The position numbers were made by a program, and so were the translations under genes. Under the pieces are notes generated by a model. That model did no database searches. It worked only from the letters and a program-made list of their open reading frames with translations, and had not been told where the DNA came from. A stretch of 64,000 nt of DNA from Cutaneotrichosporon cavernicola (Eukaryota > Basidiomycota > Tremellomycetes > Trichosporonales > Trichosporonaceae), in NCBI RefSeq assembly GCF_030864355.1, contig NC_083393.1, positions 1,860,001 to 1,924,000 of the forward strand. The letters are read 5' to 3'. Positions within the stretch are counted from its first letter, which is position 1; every line of letters begins with the position of its first letter. Of this stretch, positions 22,547-31,909 are shown piece by piece.

Positions 22547-25407
22547 CTAGACCACCTCCCCATCCTCGGGCCACTGCACAGCTGGCAGCGGGGTCTCCCA
22601 ATCCACCTTCTCCGCATTCTCCGCAGGCAGCCACTGGAACGCGAGACTAAGGAACGCGCGCGCAAAGCCGGGCAAGTTCGTCTCTGGCAAGTCGGAGAGG
22701 GGAGCAATCTCGAAGTGCGGCACCAGACGGCGCAGCACGCTGTCCTCGTATGTCCGAGGCGCGGCGCGGCCCTTGCGCTTCTTCTTGGGCTTCTGGAACT
22801 CGTCCTCCTCCTTCTCCTGTCCCGGAGTTTCACGCACGAAGCCGGGGAGATACTCTCCCAAGTCGTTACCCAGGAGAACAATTCCCGAGGTGAGGCGCGT
22901 GGAGTAATTCTTGGCCAGGAAGGACTCGTAAAGCGCCTTGCTGCAGTGTGGCATGTACACCAGCGTCGGCTTGTCAGTGAGCTCATGCTCGCCACGCAGG
23001 TTGTCGGTGATGATGGTGACGGAGAGGGACGTGAGGACACGCGTGTCACCCTCGTCGAAGACAGGGTCGAAAGCCGAGATGGAAGATGGCAGTGCGCCAA
23101 GGGCCGATGCAAGTTCGAGAGCCAGCGCGAGCTGAATCTTGGCCGTGCGGTCGCCGTACGGTCTCCCGAGGCCGAGGCAGAGGATCCCGAGCTCCTTCTC
23201 CGCGCTATCGAATAACAGAGGCCTGAGGCGCTCGATTAAGGCTGGTGTCAGCTCAAGCTGATGGTGACGTAACCAACTGACCACTCCACTCTTCGGCCCA
23301 CTTCTCAACCAGCTTCTCACGCATGCTCTGCACATCGGCCACAGCACGCTCGACGTCCTCGTCCGTGATGACGGTGACCTTCTCATCCTTCTGATTCTTC
23401 TTTCCCTTCCGCTTCGGCTGCACGAACTGCTTCTCTGTGCGCTCCATCTCGCGTTCCTTCGTCGTCAGGGGTGGCGGAACGAGGCCAGCCTTGACGGCCT
23501 TCTTCGCCTCCTTCCGCTTCTCCTTGAACATCTCCTTGGCGACTTCGGCTTCCTCCTTCTTGCGCGCCTCGCGCAGCCGCCTCTTATCGCGCTTCGACAT
23601 CTGAGGCTCCGCGGTGGAGGGCGCGTCCGATTCGTCGTCGATGACGGGTGTTGATTTCCTGGAGGGCTCCTTCTTCGTCTTACGTGGCACAGGTGCCACC
23701 TCTGGTTCAGGCTCAGGCTCATGCTTGGATTCAGACTCGGAGAGCAACCCGTCTTTAAGGTTCGCCTTCTCTTTCCGCGCCTTTGCCTCCTTCATGGCAG
23801 ATCTGAGGTCAGCTCTGTCGATGTTACCGGAGCTCACAATTTCGACTTCTCTTCAGCCTCCAACAAGTCAAGCTCCTCCAGCTGCAGCAACTCGAGCATC
23901 AGTTCCTGGTCATCGAGCTCGGCCTCTCCGAACTCCTCCGCAGGCGTTTCCAAGGGCGTGGCAAAGTCGTCCTCGTCAAAGCCCGCGTTCTCCGCGCGCA
24001 TTTCCTTGGCCATGCTGCCGTCAGCTTACGTGACGTCGTAAAAACTCACCGCCACACCGACTGCTTGTGCTTCTTGCTACGCTCATGATTCGACCAGCTC
24101 GCCTCGCTCTGGAACGTCTTGTTGCACGCGACGCACTCGAAAATCTCACCGCCCTCCCCATCATCCATCCGGATGCCCGTCCCATCGCCCTCTTGGGCAT
24201 ACTCGTCTATCTCATCCTCCTCATCCGATGCAACATTGACCTTCTGCCATTCCTGTTCTTGGAACGCCTCGGCCGCGCGCATACGCTCCTCCTCACGCCG
24301 CTTGGCCGCTTCGGCGTCGACACGAGGCGCGCGTCGCGGCGTGGAAGTTCCTGAGCCAACAGGCTTCTTCTTCTTCACCTCAGCCTGGTAAGCCTTGTAT
24401 CGTGGGTCGCGGTGCTGGATGAACGAGACGAGTGTCTGGTGTGAGCTTTCGTGATCTTCATGTGAGCTCACCCGAACAGTGTCGATGTACTCCTTGCGGT
24501 GGTCCTCGCGGACCTTCTTGTTCTCCTTCTCCATAAGGCGGCGGATCTCGCGCGTCTCGGCGCGATGCGTGTCCCACTTTTCTACCCATTCGAAGCGCTT
24601 CTCAGTCGTGAACTCGCCCCATGCGGTGTAGAAGTCACGTGCCCAGTCCGACTGCGCCTTCTCCGCCTTGGTAAGGCCGGGTTGTGGGGCATAAGGCGTA
24701 GTGGAATCACCGAAGGAAGGGTAATGCACTGGCACACCTCCCTCGGGAGTGTGCAGCACCTCGTCTGAGGCAAGGACGTTGAACAGTGTCCTATACACGG
24801 AGTAGAAGCCCTGCCGTCAGCTAGACCGCATCATCCATGATCTAAAGTACTCGCCTCTGCACTGTCGTCCATCTTACGCGCCAGCTTGGGGTCAAAGAAT
24901 CGCATCAGCTGGTCGATCTTGACACCGGGATCCCCGCGCTTCCGCCTATTGAACTTGGATTTGGGGTCCGCGACTCCCGAGTCGCCCGCACGGACATGGT
25001 CGTAGAAGTCGTCGTCGTTAGTCTCAATATGATCGTTACGATGGCGGTCGTAGAACGCTCGTTCCTGCCGTCAGCTACAATGAGGTCACGACGTACATTA
25101 GGGTCAGATAGGACTTCATATGCCTGTTGCAGGTCTGCGAAGATCTTAGTCGCCTCCTCCGCACGGTGGTGGTTCTTGTCCGGGTGATTGATTAGCTGGG
25201 GTCAGATACGGTTAACGGTTGACTAGCAAGATCTAACGCACAGCAAGCTTGCGGTACGATTTCTGAACGTCAGCGGTGCCACAAGGAAGGACGGACTTTG
25301 ATCTCCTCGGCGGTGGCCTCTATGTCGACTTGGAGGATCTCGTAGTAGTCGGCAGGGCCTTCTATCTCTTCCTTATTGTCTCGGGTGCGGGACTGATCGT
25401 TACCCAT
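22547..25407 (-). CDS. JJJ1: JJJ1/DNAJC21-type J-protein fused in frame to an SRR1 domain
   Basis: Nine exons (25407-25297, 25262-25242, 25195-25097, 25064-24855, 24810-24472, 24435-24051, 24015-23838, 23802-23282, 23241-22547), 852 residues. Residues 19-85 are a J domain (DYYEIL, then HPD at 48-50, YEVLSDPN), expected to drive Hsp70; the JJJ1 family acts in cytosolic 60S subunit maturation. A C2H2 finger (FECVACNKTF...HERSKKH) lies near 363-387. Then come an acidic stretch, a Lys/Arg-rich linker (SKRDKRRLREARKK), and from about 600 an SRR1-type domain (ILCLGLGRPYGD, FDPVFDEGD, VYMPHCSKALY, IVLLGNDLGEY). Intron 7 (35 nt, GTGAGC...GCTGACCTCAG) links the halves in phase; if retained, a TGA follows immediately, ending JJJ1 alone. 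Intron 4 has a GC donor. The second C2H2 finger usual in JJJ1 is absent. Confidence 0.8.
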
Positions 25408-25674
25408 GATGACGAGGTCAAGATGTTCAGAGTTGAATGTCAGATGAGGGTCGGCATGTAGTATGCACAGATCAGACTTCTAAAGTGGAGGTAATCAACT
25501 ATGTAGAGAATGCCACGTAAACTTACAGTTGGGTAAGTGCCTGGTTAAGTGCACAGACGTGTGGTGGAGGTGGTCCGTGTGTTCATGTGCCATCACAATC
25601 ATCCTCAACCACTTCTACCACTCATCATCTCCACTCTCCACTCACCACTCACCTCTCCTTCCCTCCCTTTAAAT

Positions 25675-26898
25675 ATGCCACTAGCTTCCTCTTACTCTTC
25701 TCGTCAGGCTAAGCGACGATCCGTAACCCTCCCCTCTCCACGCCAGCCCGACCCGTGGAATGACTACTCTGCCGACGAGGGGTCGGCCGAAAAGCACTGG
25801 GAGAATACTTTGCACTCTCTCGATGAGAGTAAGAGTAATATGGTGGGCAGATAACTTATATCTGGCCTAGCTGATAGCAGACCATCGACCCCGCAGCGAC
25901 GATGCAAGAACAGGAGACGGAGATCCTCCGGGTACGCCCTTTCTCGTTCCGCTAATCCAGCTCACGCGTGAAGTCATGGACCTGCGTGAAGATCTCGCGG
26001 CCCGCCCGACCGAGGATGAGGTTTATGCCATGCGCATGGAGTGGGAGACGAGCGAGAATCTGTTCGCCGAGAGCCAAAAGTCAGTGCCGCACAGGCCCCC
26101 CTGATGGCAGAGACAACGAGCAGAAACACAACACAATCGAGAACCTCAGGCAATACGTCAAGGTGAGCTTTAACCCATCCTTCATCAGCTGACAGCAGGC
26201 ACTTGAATCAAAACTTGAGGAGACGCTCGGAGAGGACTGGAAGGTGATTATCCAGCTTTCGCGCGCCTCCTTTCAGCTGACAGCAGGAATATTGTGTTCT
26301 TCCTGACCCTCGTGGGGCCGGGAACACGTGTGGGAACGCTACCCCGCTCCCTAAACCCAAACTGCGCCCTTCAGCGAGTATTAAACGTGCCTCACGCCAC
26401 AGTCACACGCGCTCTGTCAGCGTCGCCGATGCTCGTTCTCTCCGCGAGCTCGAGACAGCAGTGGACAAGACGCCTGCTGGTGCTCTCCGCGCGCTCGAGG
26501 GCATACGCGAACTGGACAGCCGCCCGACGCCAGCCGAGATCGTTGCTTCATTCGAGGCCAGTTCACCGCTCAAGGAGGCGCGTATGGAGCGCTCGTCCAG
26601 TTATCAGAGCATACGCGAGCCAAAGGACAAGGAGCTGGCGGCGCTAGTTGCTGCTGTCAAGGCTTTGCCCGCGTCGCTGAGTGCGCAGGTTGAGCGCTCT
26701 CTGAGTAGGGAGAGTGTGGCAGAGTCACGCCGTGAGGAGGCGCGGCAGGCACTACTCGAGGTTCTGGATGCTGCTGAGAGTCGGGCTGAGGCGCGCGAGA
26801 TTCGCCTCCAAGGCCTTCTGACTGAAGTGAATCCACGAAAGAAGGGAGCTGACACTAGGCCAAGACTTGTAGTGGACACATGGAGTGGTAGCGATTAG
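25675..26898 (+). CDS. Coiled-coil protein of unknown function
   Basis: Six exons (25675-25842, 25881-25931, 25961-26079, 26111-26162, 26199-26243, 26287-26898), 348 residues. Four tiny internal exons encode one continuous heptad-rich coiled coil (MQEQETEILRLTREVMDLRE, then ENLFAESQK, NTIENLRQYVKALESKLEET); the last exon has a basic Ser-rich segment (SASIKRASRHSHTRSVSV) followed by further helices rich in Ala, Glu and Arg. Introns are 29-43 nt, and four of the five carry the GCTGA(C/T) acceptor block or a close match. The leader is CT-rich with TTTAAAT just before the ATG. Likely a structural or adaptor protein, possibly cytoskeletal; I recognise no family. Confidence 0.75.
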
Positions 26899-27433
26899 GA
26901 TTATGTACGATACCAGAGTAGCCTAGATAATGACGACTGTTATGTTATGCCAACACGACCTGTCAACCTACCAACATGTCACCCATGTAACGCCTGTGAG
27001 CCTGCACGCCTGCACGCCACACGCCCGCACGCCACAACACCTGAACGCCTGTATGCTGTGGCCATATGGCCTCGAGTGAGATGGCAGGAATAATCATCCC
27101 TGTCACGTACAAAACGCCTGGGTTGAACATGGCTGCATGCCCATATGCCCGCCTCACAACCACCTAGCCGCCACCATAGACTTCCCATGTGAGGCTCCAA
27201 CGCAAACAGCGCGCTCGTCTCCGACCTTCTACGGGCGTATAGCATATCATCTACTGTATCATCAACTCAAAGGTGTGGGTTTGGCCGCGTGCGGACGCGG
27301 CAAGCCGAGTGATGGTGATGGCGAAGGAGGAGCGCACTTGGGCGGCGCCGCGTGCCGGGGTCTGGACATAGCGAATGTGGTGGCATGAATCATTAAGTGG
27401 GATGGCAGGTGGCATACAGGGCCTCGGTGCGGC
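26899..27433. other. Convergent intergenic region, about 535 bp
   Basis: Between the 3' ends of the coiled-coil gene and the GTPase gene. Holds the CGCC-rich repeat at 26990-27050. No gene seen. Confidence 0.5.
26990..27050. repeat. Degenerate tandem (T/C)GCACGCC repeat
   Basis: Imperfect 8-10 bp units (cgcctgtgag, cctgcacgcc, tgcacgccac, acgcccgcac, gccacaacac, ctgaacgcc) in a 3' intergenic spacer. Looks like a decayed minisatellite. Confidence 0.5.
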
Positions 27434-28459
27434 CTACACGTCGATATACAGCAAGATTGGCTCGCCAACCTCTTCGATTTCTGGGATAACACACTGATGT
27501 CAGCCTCATCAAGGAACTATCAGCTGCAACTCACTTTGAGGTCAAACGCCTTAGCAAGCACAATCTTGAAGATCTTCTGGACGTTGATCGAGTGGCTCGT
27601 CGAGCAGAAGATCTGGGGTGAGCTCAGTACTGCTCGTCACAGCTCACAAGTGGTGCGCGCATGGCCTTTGAGAACCGCTTGGCCTGCTTGGTGATCTCCT
27701 CCTGTTCCTCAAGTGGCTGCGTCGCGAAGAGGTCGAACTTGGTCCCGATTAACACTGGAATGGCCGTCTGCTGTCAGTTGCTACCCAGGATGAAGCTGAC
27801 CTTGTTGAATCCGCGCGCCTGTCGGTACCATTCCTTTATGCTGTTGAGCGTCGCTTTCCGTGTGAGGTCGAACATGAAAAGGATCGCGACGGCATCGTTG
27901 GACACGAGCGGCAGCATGGACACGAACTCGCGCTGCCCACCTAGATCCCAAATCTGGCGTTAGTCATGAGTCCCCGGACAACCTCCACCACCACCTCTTG
28001 ACAAGGTGGCGAGTGCCTCTTCGGCGCTTGTGCGACTCACAGAAAAGGTGATCTCCGTATTACGAATGGTGATAGCCTTCTCCATAAAGTTTACGCCAAG
28101 TGTTTGGATGTAGTCTTCGCTGGAGGTTAGCGTGTCACCCGCCATCCCCTGGCGTCTGCGTGACGTACTCGAAGCTTCCCTCCACATATTTGACCATGAG
28201 CGACGTCTTGCCGATGCCGGCGTCGCCGACCATGCCGACCTTTAACACGACACTGGTTTCAGCTGTATAGAACGGAGTGGGCAGTTGCGGGAGAAGGTTG
28301 GAGGCGGCGCAGAACGCGTAAGACCTCGTGAAGTCGCACCACCAGCCTGCCTCCAAACTTGCGCCCATGGTGGTAAACGTACGCGTTCCTGTCGCCCGCC
28401 TCGCTGCCTGACACGCGCCCGCTGCCGGAACCAGACGAAGCATAGCCTTGGTCGGTCAT
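27434..28459 (-). CDS. SPG1: Septum-promoting Ras-like GTPase, Spg1/Tem1 type
   Basis: Seven exons (28459-28383, 28252-28169, 28119-28041, 27953-27801, 27767-27648, 27612-27535, 27493-27434), 216 residues. A molecular switch at the head of the septation initiation/mitotic exit network. Seen: P-loop [10 protein letters not shown], switch I region [21 protein letters not shown] (switch II), GTKFDLF in place of NKxD as in Spg1/Tem1, and [14 protein letters not shown] as the SAK-like box. There is no C-terminal CaaX, also typical of this branch. The 130-nt first intron uses a GTACGT donor, chosen because it gives [11 protein letters not shown] in frame. Divergent from the MMC1-like gene. Confidence 0.9.
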
Positions 28460-28881
28460 GGTGGATAGCTGGGATGGATGGGAAGTGAGGGAATGATTGT
28501 GGACGTGGTAGTGTGATTGGCACTTGGAGGCCAATGGGGTATGCCGTGTTCAATTGACGAGCTAAGGGGGGATCCGACGCGTTCAATGCAGGGAGAGGGC
28601 GTGCGATGTGGGATGTTCGCGAGGTGAGAGGGAGAGAATGAGAGAAGAGAATCAAGTGATGGATAAATGAATGAATGAAATGAAGAGGTCCTGATGGCTT
28701 GACAGTCAACACGGCCACCACTTGGGCTCTGCTTGACGCGCATCGGAATCAGATACCATCATCAAACGTGGGTTTACGTAACACTCACCCTTCTTGTTGG
28801 TCTCTTCCCCCGATTCCCATTCCTCCAACGACCAGTATCACTCCTCTCCTCCTCTCCTCCCTCCCTCTTGCATGTCCTAAC
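28460..28881. promoter_or_regulatory. Divergent region SPG1-type GTPase / MMC1-like gene
   Basis: 422 bp between ATGs. A CT-rich tract (28833-28870) directly precedes the MMC1-like start. A GAATGAATGAAATGAA run lies near 28670-28685 on the GTPase side. Confidence 0.45.
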
Positions 28882-31101
28882 ATGAAGTCTCGCACAACGA
28901 GGGCAATCCTCGTAGCGAGACCGTCTCTCAGACCGGCAGCTCGGGCTTTCCACTTCTCCACAAAGGCCGCTCCCTCCACTGCCCTCAGCCGGCAATGGGT
29001 CGCTCCGTCCAGCCCCGCTGTCCTCGCCCTGCGCCGGTACGCGACAGCCGCCACGGTCTCGGGTCATGTCGGCGGTCAAGAACCGCCCCTCGCGCCGTTC
29101 TTGCCGACGCCTGTGCCAGGATCCGAGAACTTGCGCGCCGTCCTCAAGGATGTGGAGAAGATGCTTGTGACGGACGTTGGCGGGTCGTCGGCATGGTATG
29201 ACCGGGTCAAGGCAGCGAATGCGGACCTCGGCGCAACTCGCCGGGCACGGCTGGCTGGTGAGTTAAATGTGGGGCCACGCTCGAGCGGAAGCTCCTCATC
29301 TCGAATTTTGAGCTTGAGCTTTGCAGAGAGCTTGGTCGCGCGAGCACCCTTAGCCGGACGCTGGCTGGGCATGCCCGATATAGAGACAGGGACTGACCAC
29401 AGTGTACGGCGACCCGGTCGCTGCGCCGCACGACGTTGTTTCGGCCTTTCTGCAGGACCCACTCTCGGACTCTGATGTGATGCGCAAGGCGATCCTCGAC
29501 CGCTACTTTGGTACGAGCAAGGACACTCTCTTTATTTCGTTCGTGTGAACACCCGCTCCGCTGACGGTAGCCTTGCCAATGAGCCATCTCGTACCGATGG
29601 CAGGTTGGGTGCCCTATCATCCTGGCTGCAGGCGTCGGGCTGCGACGTTGCTGAGATCGCGCAGGGGACCCAGGCCGAGTCCCAGATGCTCGCATGCGAT
29701 GCAACTGCATTCGTGCTCGACCCCGTGCGCCTCGCCACCGCTCCGTTCCTTGACAAGCTGCTTCCGGTCGCCTTGGGCAAGGGCCGCGTGCAGTTCATTG
29801 TGAACGGCCCTCTGCCAGCACACATGACCGAGGAGACGATGCTGGCAGCGCTTGACAAACAGATTGCCGCCATCGCAGTGCCGACGGGATGCAAGGGCTA
29901 CGATGTCGCGTTCGTGCAGGCTGACAAGGCTCTGCGAGCACTGGATGCACTGGCGGGCGCTTTGGGCAGCTCAGAGGGCGAGAGCAAGGGCCTCGCCTTC
30001 GACACGTTCCAACACGACTTCATCGCGTCCAATATCGGTCCGCTGCAGGCCCAGCTGAAGCACATCGTGCCGCCTGATGCACAGATGGCGACAGCTGCGA
30101 GCACAGCGCGCCTCGCACTCGCGTACACGAACAGCGTGGTCACAAGTGACTATGAAGTGGTCCGGAAGGCATCGGACATTGTTTCGGACCTGCGCAGGGA
30201 AGCAGCGGACGGGTCGGGGCGTGCGCGCGGCATGAGCGTTGTGAGCAAGGGGAGCTCGAGCGGTGTTGTCGACGGCAGCGTCGATGCCAGCGTCCGCACG
30301 AACAAGCACGACCTTGAGCAGCTGTTCAAGGGGCGGCTGTCGTGGCTGGGCATTTTGACACGGCTGCGTGTCGACGACGTGAACGGCGACATTGGCGGTT
30401 ACATTGCGCGCAACTTTGTACGGGATATCGAACAGCAGCTCGTCTTTGAAGCTGGCCAGCTGTCTCAGCTGCAGTCCCAGTTGGGGAAGCAGAGCGACAC
30501 GACCGCCCGCCAGTTGACGTCGTCTTCCTCCGACCGGGCGGGGCACCCCTTCTCCTCCCCACTACTCTTAAACCACCTCGCCTCCCTCGCTCTCTCTATC
30601 CCTCCAGTGACACCGACGTCCCTCTTGCCCCCTGTGGCGACGCGTCGCGCGCAGCTCGTCAATACCGCTGTTCCGCAGTTGCAGGTGACGGCGCAGCGGG
30701 CGCTCGGCTCCTCCATCACCCTTGCGCTTGTAGGAACCGCGGGCGCATGGACGGCGTTCGCCCCGCCGCTGAGCTACATCAGCGGCGGCACTGCGGTCGG
30801 ACTTGGCGCTCTGGCCGTCGTGTCCTCCCTCGCCCTGGGACAGGCATGGTGGGCCAAGGGCCAGCGACGCTTCTGGAAGAACTGGAACCGCGTGACGGCC
30901 ATGCTCAAGGACGACCTCAGCGCCAACTTTGACAGCACGGTCGACAAGCTCGTCCTCGCCCGCCCTCGCGTTACCGCCGAAGGGCTGCAGGAGCTCGTAC
31001 GGAAGCGGGAGGAGCGGCTGAACGTGCTGGAGAAGCGCATCTTCGCGCTCGAGGAGCACGTTGAAGCGCTCGAACCCAGCCCCGAAGTCGCGAAGCGGTA
31101 G
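28882..31101 (+). CDS. Mitochondrial membrane protein, Mmc1-like (dynamin-superfamily pseudoenzyme)
   Basis: Three exons (28882-29257, 29403-29544, 29571-31101), 682 residues. The first 55 residues are Arg/Ser/Ala-rich with no acids (MKSRTTRAILVARPSLRPAA), a mitochondrial presequence. The middle (YGDPVAAPHDVVSAFLQDPLSD, ALSSWLQASGCDVAEIAQG) resembles a degenerate nucleotide-binding fold without a P-loop. Two adjacent hydrophobic helices (ITLALVGTAGAWTAF, GTAVGLGALAVVSSLALG) near residues 565-605 precede a C-terminal coiled coil. This plan matches fungal Mmc1, which works with MICOS in cristae shaping; identification is from memory of the architecture and is tentative. Intron 1 is 145 nt; intron 2 is predicted at only 26 nt. 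Confidence 0.65.
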
Positions 31102-31909
31102 CATAGACAAAAGTATGTATAGCATATGCCTCCTATCGCAGGCAATCGAGGACATCAAGATGCAGATTGTGGTTGAACCGCATGACCCGTCTAGTGGGGT
31201 GATCATATTAGAGCAATGGTTATTGTAATGGCGTCGCAGGATCGCAGAACGAATTGGGCTTATTGTGACTAAACGCACAGCGATTACTGTAACACTTGGA
31301 TTCGCAACCTTCTCACTACCCACCTTGAGCGAGTAACTAGCCTCCCCGACGCTCCCTCCCATCTCCACAGACCACTAATACCTCAAGGTCCGGGCTACTG
31401 TACTACCAAACGAACAAGGAGGTCATCACGTCCCTCTCTCAGACGCGACTATAGAAAGTCTGAGCAGCATACAGAGGTACCTTGGCATGCCTGCCTTAGT
31501 TGCCGTCAGAGAGTTTGAATGTACCATGCAGTTGGATCAGGTAAGTGCGTTGAGTCCAGGTCGCGATCTGACAGCTAGTAAGCCAGCTCGCTGCGAGTGC
31601 TACTAACTGAGCACTTGTGTTAGTTTGTTGTTGGATGGTTTACTGCTAACATGGTCGGCCGAGAGGGTCAACTGTTGTTCATATTGAACCTGCCTTTCGG
31701 GCAAAGCCGACATGTCCATCCTCCAATTGACTTGAACCCAGGCTGCGGAATCGCAACTACTCCATCTTCTTTTTCTCCATCTTCAGCTCCATCGTATCGA
31801 GCGTAAAGACAACCGTTGGTGCCGACCAACATGGTCAGCGACCACCGAAACGGCTAACCCAAGATTGACACACCACCAAGCCACCAAGACCAAGCCTGAG
31901 ATCGAAGAG
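31102..31909. other. Intergenic, about 800 bp, with a splice-like element
   Basis: Downstream of the MMC1-like gene and upstream of the ABC transporter. At 31486-31540 an ATG-initiated stretch (MPALVAVREFECTMQLDQ) runs into CAG|GTAAGT with GATCTGACAG downstream at about 31566-31575, and a second branch-like CTACTAACTGAG near 31602. This could be a 5' UTR exon of the transporter or a tiny gene. Confidence 0.4.

Noticed and set aside
29258..29402. Extra exon (ending MPDIET) in the first MMC1-like intron.
   Set aside because: The direct splice gives an uninterrupted conserved-looking segment (ARLAVYGDP); including the stretch needs poorer splice sites.
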